A stretch of 64,000 nucleotides of DNA from positions 1-64,000 of the forward strand of contig JAQIBT010000165.1 of NCBI GenBank assembly GCA_027858915.1, written 5' to 3'. Within the stretch, counting starts at the first letter, position 1, and each line of letters starts with the position of its first letter. The stretch is from Salinisphaera sp. (GTDB lineage Bacteria > Pseudomonadota > Gammaproteobacteria > Nevskiales > Salinisphaeraceae). A program made the translations under genes and the position numbers. Below are positions 19,786 through 30,721 of the stretch, piece after piece. The notes beneath the pieces were generated by a model. It was not told where the DNA came from. It saw only the letters and a list, made by a program, of their open reading frames with translations, and did no database searches.

Positions 19786-20211
19786 TCAGCGAGGCGGATG
19801 CATGATGCGCATGAAGATCGCCACGCCCAGCCCAAAGGCGCCATTAAGCGCCAGACCGATGGCGGCGTGATGCAGCGTCAGCCCGCCGACCATCGTATCC
19901 ACGCTCGTGCCGCGGGTCAGTGGCACCAGAGTCAAGGCCACCAGGGTCGGCAGAATAGCCCCTAGTATCACCGCCCCGACGTAGTAGCCCGCGGCCAGCG
20001 CGTTTCGGATAAGCAGCCAGATCACAATCCCCCACAACCCACCCCAGAACGCCAATGAGATCACCGACGGCACGCCCAACGGCGGCACCGGCGTCATGCG
20101 CCAGGCGGTCGCCGACAGAACCTGGAGCCGGTCGAGCCCCCAGAGCAGGCCCTGGTGGAAAGTCAGTGTGGCAACAAAGCCGGCGATGAAGGCCTTGATG
20201 ATGGCAATCAT
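19786..20211 (-). CDS. Small inner-membrane protein, unknown function
   Basis: 141-residue integral membrane protein with four predicted hydrophobic helices: IAIIKAFIAGFVATLTFHQG, VISLAFWGGLWGIVIWLL, AAGYYVGAVILGAILPTLVA and AIGLALNGAFGLGVAIFM. Similar small proteins are widespread in Proteobacteria without assigned function. The frame extends further upstream, but ATG 20211 directly begins the first helix and has AGAGGA 5 bases before it. Converges with the histidine kinase gene. Confidence 0.7.
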   Translation of the reverse strand: MIAIIKAFIAGFVATLTFHQGLLWGLDRLQVLSATAWRMTPVPPLGVPSVISLAFWGGLWGIVIWLLIRNALAAGYYVGAVILGAILPTLVALTLVPLTRGTSVDTMVGGLTLHHAAIGLALNGAFGLGVAIFMRIMHPPR

Positions 20212-20302
20212 GAGATCCTCTACGTCATGGTGTTGATAGCGATATAAATCCGTTATCAAACGATTACAACCCCGGTCGATGACTCCAGCGCAGGAGGCGT
20301 CA

Positions 20303-21031
20303 TCAACCGGCGTCGTCTGGCTGGCTGCCGCGGTCGGTATGGCCGGTCTGATTGAACAGACGATTGCGCGCCGCCGCGCTCTTCGGCCGCCCATCACGCC
20401 ATTGCTTGCCCAGATCCACTCCGCGCTGAACGGCCGGACGTTGCTTGACGCGCTGGCGCCAGGCGGCCACCCGCGGGAACTCGTCCAGCGGCTGCCCCAT
20501 CGCCTTGGCGATCAACACCCACGGCCAGTTGACGATATCGGCGATGGTATAGACCTCGCCCACCAGATATTCGCGATCGGCCAACCGCCGTTCGAGCACG
20601 CCCAGGCACCGATGATATTCGTTGCGGTAGCGTTTTTCTGAATAAGGGTGATCACCCGGCGCATAATTGACGAAATGGCTCATCTGACCGCCCATGGGCC
20701 CAAGATTGCCCACCTGCCAGTACAGCCACTCGTCGATTTCCTTGCGAAGCCGATAATCCGCGGGATAGAACTGTCCGGTCTTGATCGCCAGATAGCGCGC
20801 GATCGCAGCCGATTCGAATATCGGCAATGGCTGGTCGCCAAAGCCGTCAGCCGGCTCGTGATCAACAATCGCCGGCATGCGATTATTCGGCGAAATCGCC
20901 AGAAATTCCGGCGCGAACTGATCGCCCGCGTTGATATCGACTGGCACGGTGCGATAAGCCAATCCGAGCTCTTCCAGCAGGATGGATATCTTCCAACCGT
21001 TGGGCGTCGGCCAATAGTAGAAATCGATCAT
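20303..21031 (-). CDS. yfcG: Glutathione S-transferase, YfcG-like disulfide-bond oxidoreductase
   Basis: 242-residue GST with an N-terminal thioredoxin-like domain opening MIDFYYWPTPNGWKISILLE, very close to E. coli YfcG (PTPNGxK motif with Thr and Asn replacing the usual catalytic Tyr/Cys). ISPNNRMPAIVDHEP is the glutathione-binding loop, and the helical C-terminal domain has the WQVGNLGPMGGQMSHF block. YfcG-type enzymes have glutathione-dependent disulfide reductase activity. The last 25 residues are a poorly conserved tail. The start overlaps the upstream CoA-transferase stop by 4 bases, so the two are co-translated. Confidence 0.9.
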   Translation of the reverse strand: MIDFYYWPTPNGWKISILLEELGLAYRTVPVDINAGDQFAPEFLAISPNNRMPAIVDHEPADGFGDQPLPIFESAAIARYLAIKTGQFYPADYRLRKEIDEWLYWQVGNLGPMGGQMSHFVNYAPGDHPYSEKRYRNEYHRCLGVLERRLADREYLVGEVYTIADIVNWPWVLIAKAMGQPLDEFPRVAAWRQRVKQRPAVQRGVDLGKQWRDGRPKSAAARNRLFNQTGHTDRGSQPDDAG

Positions 21032-22230
21032 GGAGTAGTCGTATCTTCAGCGGCGGCGCGGACGGCCATCAGGCGATCGATTTCGGCATTGTTCAGGCCG
21101 GCTTGCGCCAGCACCTGGCGGGTATGCTCGCCCAGCAGGGGCGCAGCCTGCATCGGCACCTCCGGCATGCTCGAAAAACGAGCCGCCGGGCGTGCCTGGC
21201 GCAAACGTCCGGCCACCGGATGATCGCTCTCGACCACGATGTCGTTGGCGCGTATCTGCTCGTGTTCAATCAGCTCGGTGCGTGTGAGCACCGGCGCACA
21301 CGGCACACCGAACTCGGTCAGGCGCTCGAGCCAGTATTCGGCACTGTCGTCGGCCAGCCGCTCCTGGGTGAGCTCCAGCCGTTCGTTGATATGATCCTGA
21401 CGATCGGCCGGTGTGGCAAAGCGTGGATCGTCGCGCCAATGGGCGCAATCCAGCGCTTCGGTGAGCGCATGCCACTCCTGGTCGGTCTGTACTGCCACGC
21501 TGATATGCCCGCTGGTCGTACGATAGATCAGATCGATGAAACTCGCCGCCTTGGTCTGCGCTATGTCATGGCCCACGAACGTCTGGCTGTTCATGTCCGA
21601 ATGCCAGAGGAAATCGATGACTGCATCGAGCATGGAGACATGAATATGCTGGCCGGGTGCGCCGTTGGCGCGCGCCAGAAGCGCCGCCGTGATGGCCTGC
21701 GCTGCCACATAGCCTGTGAGCTTGTCGGGTACGATCGTGCGCACCAGCCGGGGTTGCACGTCGTCCGACCCACCCTGAATGCTCGCCAGCCCTGACAAGG
21801 CCTGCACCAGCGGATCATAGACCGGCTTGGCCGCGTACGGCCCGGCTTCGCCAAAACCGCTGATCGACACATAGACGATATCGGGGGCGACTTCTCTTAT
21901 TGCTGCCTCGCCAATGCCCATGCGCTCGGCAACGCCCGGCCGGAAATTCTGTACGAATACGTCGGCGGTACGCGCCAGGCGCATGAGCGCTTCAAGACCT
22001 GCCGGCTGCTTCAAGTCAAGCGCCACAGATCGTTTGTTGCGGTTGTTGTTGAGGAAACTGGCGGACAGCCCCGCTAGTCGGTTGGAAGCCAGACGCGTGT
22101 AGTCACCGGAGCCAGGGCGTTCGATCTTGACGACGTCGGCGCCCTGATCAGCCAGCAACATGGTCGCCAACGGCCCGGAAACCATGGCCGTCAGATCGAG
22201 GATTCTATAACCGGATAGTGGATATTTCAT
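21028..22230 (-). CDS. Class III (CaiB/BaiF) CoA-transferase
   Basis: 400 residues, the usual length for the family III CoA-transferases that move CoA between carboxylic acids. Family signatures: LSGYRILDLTAMVSGPLATM at the N-terminus, ADVVKIERPGSGDYTRL, then VYVSISGFGEAGPYAAKPVY with the catalytic-Asp region (DPLVQALSGL). The substrate cannot be told from sequence. It is followed by a coupled GST gene, a pairing that suggests processing of an electrophilic acid or detoxification, but this is speculative. Confidence 0.92.
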   Translation of the reverse strand: MKYPLSGYRILDLTAMVSGPLATMLLADQGADVVKIERPGSGDYTRLASNRLAGLSASFLNNNRNKRSVALDLKQPAGLEALMRLARTADVFVQNFRPGVAERMGIGEAAIREVAPDIVYVSISGFGEAGPYAAKPVYDPLVQALSGLASIQGGSDDVQPRLVRTIVPDKLTGYVAAQAITAALLARANGAPGQHIHVSMLDAVIDFLWHSDMNSQTFVGHDIAQTKAASFIDLIYRTTSGHISVAVQTDQEWHALTEALDCAHWRDDPRFATPADRQDHINERLELTQERLADDSAEYWLERLTEFGVPCAPVLTRTELIEHEQIRANDIVVESDHPVAGRLRQARPAARFSSMPEVPMQAAPLLGEHTRQVLAQAGLNNAEIDRLMAVRAAAEDTTTP

Positions 22231-22456
22231 GGCGGCATTATAAAGCCGTTCTTAGGCTCGACGCTTGCGACCCGACCTCTTGTCGTTTCTCGAATCCAAA
22301 AATCGACGATAAGCCAATCTACGATAAACAAACGGCCCTCGGTGCGCCCGGCCGATTGTTCAGACAGCGTCAAGCGCCAGCCTGCCTATACTCCCCGCCC
22401 ACCGGTGATGTTGTCTGCAACACACCTGGGGGTTTAGCCATATTCAAGGAGTTCAT

Positions 22457-22675
22457 ATGAACCGGAAGATCACCACGCTGATTCTAGCGGCGGCCCTCGG
22501 CATCAGCACGATCGGACTGGCGGCATGCGACAACAAGGGCCCGGCCGAAAAAGCCGGCGAGAAGGTCGACAACGCCACGAACAAGGCACGCGACGCAATG
22601 GATAACGCCGCTGACAAGACTGGCGATGCGGCCGACAAGGCCGGAGACAAGTTAAAAGACAGCACCGGAAATTAG
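22457..22675 (+). CDS. Small lipoprotein, Ala/Asp/Lys-rich
   Basis: 72-residue protein with a lipoprotein signal peptide: basic MNRK start, hydrophobic core and lipobox LAAC at residues 20-23. The mature part is a repetitive hydrophilic helix (DNAADKTGDAADKAGDKLKD), resembling entericidin-like and late-embryogenesis-like small envelope proteins. AAGGAG lies 5 bases before the ATG. Stand-alone gene with a terminator 31 bases downstream. Function unknown; osmotic or envelope stress is a guess. Confidence 0.8.
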   Translation: MNRKITTLILAAALGISTIGLAACDNKGPAEKAGEKVDNATNKARDAMDNAADKTGDAADKAGDKLKDSTGN

Positions 22676-22706
22676 GGCCTGAACTTCAGGTTTTTCGGTC
22701 GGTTGG

Positions 22707-22734
22707 ACCCGTCGCTTTTGCGGCGGGTTTTTTT
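22707..22734 (+). terminator. Rho-independent terminator after small lipoprotein gene
   Basis: ACCCGTCGC (22707-22715) pairs with GCGGCGGGT (22720-22728, one G-U pair) around a TTTT loop, followed by an unbroken T run to 22734. Confidence 0.88.
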
Positions 22735-22817
22735 GCGATCCGTGCCTTTCAGCTCACATGCTTTGTCTTAACGGGCGGGTGTGACACAGACTCCGCGCTG
22801 GCTACGTCGGTGATGTA

Positions 22818-23750
22818 TCACTCGCCGGCGCGCAACAGACTGTCGATGTGAATCGCAGCGCTGGCGGCAAGCGCGTCAAGCGCGTAGCCGCCTTCGAGGC
22901 TACTCACGATACGACCATCGCAGTAGCGATCAGCCACTTCGCAGATACGCTGGGTGACCCACTGGAAGTCCTGGGCCTCGAGCTGGAGATCCGCCAGGGG
23001 GTCGGACCGATGGGCATCGAAGCCGGCCGAGATAAAAATCAGTTCTGGCCGCTGGGCATCCAGTGCTGGCAACCAGTCGCGCTCGATGGCGTTGCGAAAC
23101 ACATGGCCGCCGGTGCCTGCGCGCAGCGGGGTCTTGATCAAATGCCCAGGCTGACTGGTATCGGAGGTGAACGGGAACAGCGGGTTCTGATAGCTCGAGC
23201 AGAACAGCACGCGCGGCTCGTCTCGGAAGACGTCCTCGGTGCCGTTGCCATGATGCACGTCAAAATCCAGAATCGCGACGCGCTTGAGCCCGTAGACCGC
23301 CATGGCATGGGCAGCCCCCACGGCCACGTTGCCGAAGAAACAGAAACCCATGGCCCGATCGTATTCGGCATGATGGCCCGGTGGCCGCACGGCACAGAAC
23401 GCGTTGGCGACTTGCCCGTTCATGACCGCATCAGTCGCGCCGATCACAGCACCTGCTGCGTGTCTTGCCGCAGTCAGGCTGTGTGGCGTGAGTAGCGTGT
23501 CGGCGTCGACCGGTACGCGCCCGGTTGCCGGGACGATCGCCAATAGTTGGTCAACATAGGCTGGATCATGAACCCGTTTGATCGCATCGATCGAGGCCAC
23601 AGGCGCATCCCGCCGGTCGAGCAGGTTGGCTACTCCCACCACCTCGAGCCCTTTTTCGATCGCTGCGAGCCGATCCGGGCTTTCGGGATGGCCACTGCCC
23701 ATGTCGTGTGCGCCACAAAGCTCGTGGGTGCTGAAATAGGCCGTGGCCAT
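22818..23750 (-). CDS. Histone deacetylase-like amidohydrolase
   Basis: 310-residue zinc-dependent deacetylase of the HDAC/acetylpolyamine amidohydrolase/AcuC superfamily. The active-site elements are clear: RPPGHHAEYDRAMGFCFFGN with the His pair, ILDFDVHHGNGTEDVF with the zinc-binding Asp and His, and SAGFDAHRSDPLADL with the second Asp. The C-terminal GGYALDALAAS carries the usual Gly-Gly-Tyr. Substrate is unknown: deacetylation of polyamines, proteins or acetylated metabolites are all possible. A single gene, 21 bases upstream of the end of the DUF3015-like gene, same strand. Confidence 0.93.
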   Translation of the reverse strand: MATAYFSTHELCGAHDMGSGHPESPDRLAAIEKGLEVVGVANLLDRRDAPVASIDAIKRVHDPAYVDQLLAIVPATGRVPVDADTLLTPHSLTAARHAAGAVIGATDAVMNGQVANAFCAVRPPGHHAEYDRAMGFCFFGNVAVGAAHAMAVYGLKRVAILDFDVHHGNGTEDVFRDEPRVLFCSSYQNPLFPFTSDTSQPGHLIKTPLRAGTGGHVFRNAIERDWLPALDAQRPELIFISAGFDAHRSDPLADLQLEAQDFQWVTQRICEVADRYCDGRIVSSLEGGYALDALAASAAIHIDSLLRAGE

Positions 23751-23771
23751 GACGCCTCCAGATCTGCTAGC

Positions 23772-24164
23772 TCAGGCGTGTTTCAAGGCCACGATCCGGT
23801 CAGCCAGATTCGTTGGCCGCGCATCGGCAGGATAGAGATCGGCATAGTGCGCCTGCAGCCATCGACCGAATTGATCGGCGTTGTCTACGTGAAGGAGCGC
23901 CGCCAGCGATGCGGTATGTTCGCCCCCGCCGGATGCTGCCTCGCGTTGCAGCGCCACACGCTGACTGGTCGAGAAACGCTCGGCCTGGGCGAAATCACTG
24001 TCGTGGTGTCGCGTGCCGACAATATAAGCCGTCGTGCCCGCAGTGCTGGCGGTGGTCGTGAAATCGTGGCTGTCGTAAGCCCACGCATTGACCGGCAACC
24101 ACGTCGCCGCAATTGCCCCCGCCACCAGAACCGCCGACAAAGTAGAACCTGAAAATCGACTCAT
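23772..24164 (-). CDS. Secreted DUF3015-like protein
   Basis: 130-residue protein with an N-terminal signal peptide (hydrophobic core about residues 8-28, cleavage near VNAWA). The mature C-terminal half has the pattern REAASGGGEHTASLAALLHV and QAHYADLYP, which resembles the end of DUF3015 proteins; this assignment is from memory and moderate. Start ATG 24164 is chosen because AAGGAG lies 6 bases upstream and it begins the signal peptide; an upstream in-frame ATG adds 14 residues. It follows thiC by 38 bases on the same strand. Confidence 0.6.
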   Translation of the reverse strand: MSRFSGSTLSAVLVAGAIAATWLPVNAWAYDSHDFTTTASTAGTTAYIVGTRHHDSDFAQAERFSTSQRVALQREAASGGGEHTASLAALLHVDNADQFGRWLQAHYADLYPADARPTNLADRIVALKHA

Positions 24165-24202
24165 GACCTGCTCCTTTGATGCTCTGACATAGCTGTCGTG
24201 CA

Positions 24203-26080
<1,878 letters not shown>

Positions 26081-26103
26081 TTACCGGTGAAACGAAAACG
26101 ATT

Positions 26104-26165
26104 GGGCTCGTCTAGGACAGGTCCTAGTGTAGTACTTCAGCAGACATGGGCCATGCAATGAGCCC
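26104..26165 (-). promoter_or_regulatory. Structured thiC leader (possible three-way junction), not a canonical TPP riboswitch
   Basis: On the minus-strand transcript GGGCUC (26165-26160) can pair with GAGCCC (26109-26104). Two hairpins lie inside: CAUGG/CCAUG (26155-26145) and the palindrome CUAGGAC/GUCCUAG (26127-26112). Together they give a three-way junction about 30 bases before the thiC start. The CUGAGA and UAAUxCCAGCG elements of the TPP aptamer are absent. Stems are short, so this is tentative; the 16-bp palindrome alone could be a repressor operator. Confidence 0.35.
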
Positions 26166-26212
26166 GACAGTAGCAATGCGCGCGTGTCAGTGAAAGCCGA
26201 CAAGCAGCCGAT

Positions 26213-26836
26213 TCAGCGACCGAGCAACGATTCGCTCACAACAGTCGACGCGCCGGCCGCCTGCATGGCCTGGATCGCCGCAGTGGTATCGCCACGGTGC
26301 ATTTCGACGCCGCGTGTGCCGTCGGTGATCAGCGTGGTGGCAAGCCCGGCTGCCAGCGCGTCCAGTACGGTGTATTTGACACAAACATCAGCCGCAAGCC
26401 CCATCACGAACAGGTCATCCACGCCTATCGCGCGAAGATGCTCGAACATGCCAGTGGCCTGACGATGCCCGTTATCGAAAAACGCGGAATAGCTGTCGAT
26501 AAGCGGTGACATCCCCTTGCGCACGACGTGATCGATACCGGCCACCTCCAGCGCCGAGGCAAAGCTCGCCCCCGACTTTCCCTGAACACAATGGACAGGC
26601 CAGAGTATCTGCTCCAGGCCATCGAGCTGGGTGACCTGGAACGGTTCGAAGCCGTGGTGCTGCACAGCGAAAGAGCCGTGATCTGCCGGATGCCAGTCCT
26701 GGCTGGCAACGACATGCTCGAATATCGGCATCAACGCGTTGGCAATCGGCACCACGGCGTCGCCGTCGACAACCGCCAGCGCGCCGCCCGGCAGGAAGTC
26801 GTTCTGGATATCGACCAGCAGCAGCGCACGCATCAT
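26213..26836 (-). CDS. pncA: Nicotinamidase PncA
   Basis: Hydrolyses nicotinamide to nicotinate in NAD salvage. 207 residues, isochorismatase-fold. Catalytic Asp is in [16 protein letters not shown] near residue 10, metal-binding residues in [12 protein letters not shown], the Lys in [18 protein letters not shown], and the nucleophilic Cys in [16 protein letters not shown]. The start overlaps the pncB stop by 4 bases and has AGGAGA 5 bases upstream, so the two NAD-salvage genes are translationally coupled. Length and motifs are canonical. Confidence 0.95.
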   Translation of the reverse strand: MMRALLLVDIQNDFLPGGALAVVDGDAVVPIANALMPIFEHVVASQDWHPADHGSFAVQHHGFEPFQVTQLDGLEQILWPVHCVQGKSGASFASALEVAGIDHVVRKGMSPLIDSYSAFFDNGHRQATGMFEHLRAIGVDDLFVMGLAADVCVKYTVLDALAAGLATTLITDGTRGVEMHRGDTTAAIQAMQAAGASTVVSESLLGR

Positions 26837-28296
26837 GTTGTCTCCTGACGACCAGTACGCGCATGTCGCTTGGCCAGCCAGTCGCGCAGTTCGTCGGTGG
26901 ATTCGTCGAGATAATGATCAATCAACGCCGGATAGTTTGGCTGGGCCGCAAAGCAGGCGAACTGCCGGCGTGCAAAATCACGCGTGGCAGCCAGTTCGTC
27001 GGCTGAGTGCAAGCGCTTGCCGTCACGTATCGCCGGCTGCAGCAGATCGCGATGAGGCGATTCTGGATCAAAGCGTTGCTCGTATTCAGCGACGCCGCCT
27101 GCCCAGGCGGTCGCCGTCGCGGCTTCGTCGAACAACAGATCGGCTATCGGCAGGTCGCCATGGTAGAACCGACGCACCTGCTGGACGCCGGGGCGCGTCA
27201 GTTTGCCGGGAGTATCCGACATCTTCATGCGATACGACCAGCGGCCCTTGTCGTTGCGCATGGCGGCGAGCTTGTAAACGCCGTCAAGTGCAGCGTCTGG
27301 CTGGGCGGTGGTCAAACGGGTGCCTACCCCCCAAAGCACGATCGGCGCGCCGCGCGCCTTCAGGTCCGCAATCGCGCTTTCATCCAGGTTGGAACTCGCC
27401 GCAATCTTTGCGTTCGGAAACCCGGCCTGATCCAGCATGCGCCTTGCGCGACGCGACAACTGTGCAAGATCGCCCGAATCCAGCCGGATACCGGCCATTT
27501 CATGGCCGTTCTCGCGCAGCCGCTGGCCGGCGGCGATCGCATTCTCGATGCCTTCGATGGTGTTGTAGGTATCTACCAGAAATACACAGTTTTCCGGCAA
27601 CGCCCGCGCATAGGCATCGAACGCATCCAGTTCGTCGTCGAAAGCCATCACCCAGCTATGCGCATGCGTACCGGACACCGGTATGCCAAACAGCTTTCCG
27701 GCCAGCACATTGGACGTGCCGGCGCAGCCACCAATGTAGGCTGCGCGCGCTGCCGATACGCCGCCATCGATTCCCTGTGCCTTGCGCAGACCGAAATCCA
27801 GCACCGGGTTGCCGCCGGCGGCATGCGCAATACGCGCGGCCTTGGTAGCCACCAGCGTCGGGAAGTTGATCAGGTTGAGCAGCGCGGTCTCCAGCAGCTG
27901 CGCCTGCAGCATGGGAGCGCGCACGCGCAGCATCGGCTGGTGTGCAAACACCGCCGTGCCTTCAGCTACGGCATCGACCTGACCGGAGAAGCGAAAATTC
28001 CGCAAATAATCGAGAAAACCCTCTGCAAACAAGGTGCCGCCAGCGTTGTCTTCCAGCGTCGCCAGATATGACAGGTCGGACTCGTCGAAGCGCAGATCAT
28101 GGATATAGTCGATGGCGGTTTCCACACCACAGGCAATCGCAAATCCGTTGTCGAACGGCGCGCTTCGAAAGAACAGATGAAAAACCGCCTCTCTCTGATG
28201 AGTTCCATTGACCCAGTGCGCATAGGCCATGGTCAACTGATAAAGGTCGGTCAGCAGCGCAGGCGCGCGGCCATAGAGTCGCCCTAGCGCGGACAT
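26833..28296 (-). CDS. pncB: Nicotinate phosphoribosyltransferase PncB
   Basis: Makes nicotinate mononucleotide from nicotinate and PRPP, the step after PncA. 487 residues from ATG 28296; an in-frame ATG at 28338 would add 14 residues. I prefer 28296 because family members start 10-15 residues before [16 protein letters not shown]. Conserved blocks: [30 protein letters not shown] with the active-site His, [14 protein letters not shown] and [13 protein letters not shown] (PRPP binding). Neither start has a strong ribosome binding site. Operon pncB-pncA, possibly extending to thiC. Confidence 0.93.
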   Translation of the reverse strand: MSALGRLYGRAPALLTDLYQLTMAYAHWVNGTHQREAVFHLFFRSAPFDNGFAIACGVETAIDYIHDLRFDESDLSYLATLEDNAGGTLFAEGFLDYLRNFRFSGQVDAVAEGTAVFAHQPMLRVRAPMLQAQLLETALLNLINFPTLVATKAARIAHAAGGNPVLDFGLRKAQGIDGGVSAARAAYIGGCAGTSNVLAGKLFGIPVSGTHAHSWVMAFDDELDAFDAYARALPENCVFLVDTYNTIEGIENAIAAGQRLRENGHEMAGIRLDSGDLAQLSRRARRMLDQAGFPNAKIAASSNLDESAIADLKARGAPIVLWGVGTRLTTAQPDAALDGVYKLAAMRNDKGRWSYRMKMSDTPGKLTRPGVQQVRRFYHGDLPIADLLFDEAATATAWAGGVAEYEQRFDPESPHRDLLQPAIRDGKRLHSADELAATRDFARRQFACFAAQPNYPALIDHYLDESTDELRDWLAKRHARTGRQETT

Positions 28297-28558
28297 AAGG
28301 ACAAAGTGCAGAAAATCGTTCACAGACAATGCGAGCATTCGCCGTCAGTTTCAACCAGCACGTATCCCGGCAGGCACCTTGCCGTATGCTGCACAGATAA
28401 CAAATCCGGATTACCGACGCAGCAAACTGTCGTCATAAGGCCGGCCGTCGACGCCCGGACGTGGCCGCATGGATTGCCCGATTATTTCCCCGGCGCAATT
28501 TCTACACACGTTGGCAGCGCCGCGGCGACACCCACCAACCGCACTTCAGGAACCTGCA

Positions 28559-29311
28559 ATGACGAAAGTCGCTAAGCGATCGGAACAATCGAAACACCGG
28601 TTTCGCGGGCGTCACGGTTCCAGGGCGCGCCGAGCGGCGATCTCCTGGACTACCGAATCGGCGGTATTCCTGTTCATCTGGTTGCTGCGCCTGACCTGCC
28701 GCGTGCGTATCGTCCAGGGCCAGGAGCATCTCGATGCAGCACTGAAACAAGCAACGCCGGTCGTACCCTGTGCCTGGCATCAGACCTTGGTCGCCAGCGC
28801 GTTATTCATGCGAACGCTGTCACCGCGCGGCATGCGTATCGGTTATCTGATCAGTCCGTCGCGAGAAGGCCGCTTCCTTTGTCGCGTGGCGCGCGCACAC
28901 AAAGTGACGCCAATCAGCGGATCGTCAAGCCGCACTGGCAGAGAGGCTATGTGCGCGCTCACCCAAGCGATTGCCGCAGGCATTTCACCGATGATGTATG
29001 GCGACGGTCCGCGCGGTCCCGCGCGCGTCTTCAAACCTGGCGCCGTAGTGCTGGCTAGCCGGTCTGGCGCGCCGTTGTTCCTGGTTGGGGCGGCGGCCAG
29101 CCGCTACTGGCAGGTCCGCTCCTGGGATCGTTTTCGGATCCCCAAACCGTTCTGTCGTTTCGATATCGTGATTGACGCACCGTGGCCGGTCGGCGAGCTC
29201 ACAGGCAAACAGCAGGCCGAGGACATCGCACTGGCGCTTGGGCAACAGCTCGATGCGCTGAATCGTATCGCTGCAACGGGCACGACTCCCGCCAACATAA
29301 AGCCTGCATGA
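28559..29311 (+). CDS. DUF374 lysophospholipid acyltransferase-like protein 1
   Basis: 250-residue member of the DUF374 branch of the PlsC-like acyltransferases. One membrane segment (ESAVFLFIWLLRLTC) is followed by the catalytic-type motif PCAWHQTL (HxxxL replacing HxxxxD of PlsC) and MYGDGPRGPARVFKPG, the DGPxGP signature of DUF374. It probably acts on lipid A or phospholipids in the inner membrane, but no member has a firmly known substrate that I can cite. Start ATG 28559 has AGGA upstream. The stop overlaps the next paralogue by 4 bases. Confidence 0.85.
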   Translation: MTKVAKRSEQSKHRFRGRHGSRARRAAISWTTESAVFLFIWLLRLTCRVRIVQGQEHLDAALKQATPVVPCAWHQTLVASALFMRTLSPRGMRIGYLISPSREGRFLCRVARAHKVTPISGSSSRTGREAMCALTQAIAAGISPMMYGDGPRGPARVFKPGAVVLASRSGAPLFLVGAAASRYWQVRSWDRFRIPKPFCRFDIVIDAPWPVGELTGKQQAEDIALALGQQLDALNRIAATGTTPANIKPA

Positions 29312-30027
29312 CCAAGAACACTGTTCCTGATGCCGCCTTGCCGTGGCATACAAGATTATGGATGACAATCGCCGCCCCGCTGATCCGAATCATCGCTCGG
29401 GCGCTACTTGCCAGCTATCGAATCGAGCGCGTAGACGGCGAGCATCACTTGAATGCTCTGTTGGCTGAAAACCGCGCGGCCATACTCTGTTGCTGGCACC
29501 AGCGCCTGAGCGTGTGCGCAGGCTATCTGCTGCAAGCCCGTAGCCGAGGTCTGCGTCCGGGCTTTCTGGTGTCGCCCTCCAAGGACGGCGAACTGGTGGC
29601 ACGCGTGGTGTCGGGCATGGGCGCGACCATCATGCGCGGCTCGGCTACCCGAACCGGTGCCAAAGCGCTACGGGAAATGTATGCCGGCATCCGGGCGGGG
29701 ACCTCACCGATCGTCCATCCCGACGGTCCGCACGGACCGCCGAACCAGGCCAAGCCGGGCACCGCATTGATTGCCCAGATGACACGCACGCGGCTGCTGC
29801 CGATGTCTTTCTCCGCCAACCGGTACTGGCAACTCGGTTCCTGGGATCGACTGATCATTCCCAAGCCTTTTGCCCACGTCATCGTAACCGTCGGCGAGCC
29901 GATTACAGTTGCCCGGGGCGACGGTATCGAAGCTAGTACAGCAAGACTCACGGAAATTCTGGACTCGCTGGACGCTGCCGCGGATGACGTTATGCCAAGT
30001 CGCCCGCAACGAAAACGTGAGAGATAG
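29308..30027 (+). CDS. DUF374 lysophospholipid acyltransferase-like protein 2
   Basis: 239-residue paralogue of the preceding gene, starting at an ATGA overlap. It has one N-terminal hydrophobic segment, then CCWHQRLSVCAGYLL in the HxxxL position, FLVSPSKDGELVARV, and the family signature VHPDGPHGPPNQAKPGT. The two copies align through their whole length (WHQ, SPS+G, RTG+A, DGP+GP, SANRYWQL+SWDR, IPKPF), so they arose by tandem duplication. The pair may work as a heteromeric or sequential acyl transfer unit; that is inference. Confidence 0.85.
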   Translation: MTKNTVPDAALPWHTRLWMTIAAPLIRIIARALLASYRIERVDGEHHLNALLAENRAAILCCWHQRLSVCAGYLLQARSRGLRPGFLVSPSKDGELVARVVSGMGATIMRGSATRTGAKALREMYAGIRAGTSPIVHPDGPHGPPNQAKPGTALIAQMTRTRLLPMSFSANRYWQLGSWDRLIIPKPFAHVIVTVGEPITVARGDGIEASTARLTEILDSLDAAADDVMPSRPQRKRER

Positions 30028-30170
30028 TGAATTCGAACAAGGGGTCTATCCATACAGTCAACGCTGCCCAAGGCAGACTGCTACGGATCGGCAAAATGAC
30101 GCGCCTACTTGCCAGAAGTGGAGTTTAGGGCCATCTTCAGAGAGCAAGGTTAAATTGACGGAGGTTCGTG

Positions 30171-30485
30171 ATGCAGGGCTTCGAACTGGTATTCATTGCT
30201 CCGCGTTCGCGCCGGCATCACGGCACAGGCGTAATCGACGCGATCGCAAAATTAGCGCGGAAGCAGGGCATCAAGCGTATGACCCGTCGTGTCGATGCCG
30301 AAGGCACCGGTGCGCACGGGCATACCCATTCAGCACACTTCTTCGAACTGGCCGACGAGCCGGAAGAGTTGATGTTTGTACTCGACCGCGATGAGGCGGA
30401 CCAGCTTGTCGCTGCAGTTCGAGACAACGCGATGCACGTCTTCTGTCTGCGACGTCAGATCGAGTATTGGCAATTTGATAATTGA
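30171..30485 (+). CDS. PII-like (GlnB-fold) regulatory protein
   Basis: 104-residue protein beginning MQGFELVFIAPRSRRHHGTG. The alternation of strand-helix-strand, a loop rich in Gly and His (GTGAHGHTHSAHFFE) where PII proteins have the T loop, and the ending HVFCLRRQIEYWQF are those of PII-like proteins (DUF-type GlnB relatives that accompany membrane transporters). It lacks the Tyr and the full T-loop sequence of GlnB/GlnK. GGAGG lies 6 bases before ATG 30171. It lies 237 bases upstream of the hydrogenase-related complex on the same strand, suggesting it regulates that complex; family call moderate, role inferred. Confidence 0.6.
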   Translation: MQGFELVFIAPRSRRHHGTGVIDAIAKLARKQGIKRMTRRVDAEGTGAHGHTHSAHFFELADEPEELMFVLDRDEADQLVAAVRDNAMHVFCLRRQIEYWQFDN

Positions 30486-30570
30486 GGAATTCTTCGCCAG
30501 TTAAAACTGGAGGCTATTCTCAATGACGCCAGGCAAACACAAATCGCACAAGCGAATTTTAACGGGGAGA

Positions 30571-30599
30571 TTGACAGTTTCTGAGGGTCGATGTAATTT
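30571..30599 (+). promoter_or_regulatory. Candidate sigma-70 promoter of the Ehr-like operon
   Basis: A perfect TTGACA (30571-30576) is followed after exactly 17 bases by TAATTT (30594-30599), 123 bases before the GTG of the first membrane subunit. The -35 is consensus, the -10 weak. A palindrome CCAGTT-AA-AACTGG at 30497-30510, just after the PII-like stop, may be an operator or weak terminator. Confidence 0.4.
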
Positions 30600-30721
30600 G
30601 CACATAAGGCAAAGGGGTTTGCCACAGCGATTGCTGAAACCGCTCTGACAAAGCTAATGACTCCTCCAGATTCGTAACCGAATTGATCCGCACGCAACTG
30701 TGTGGGCTGGAAGGAGTGTAT

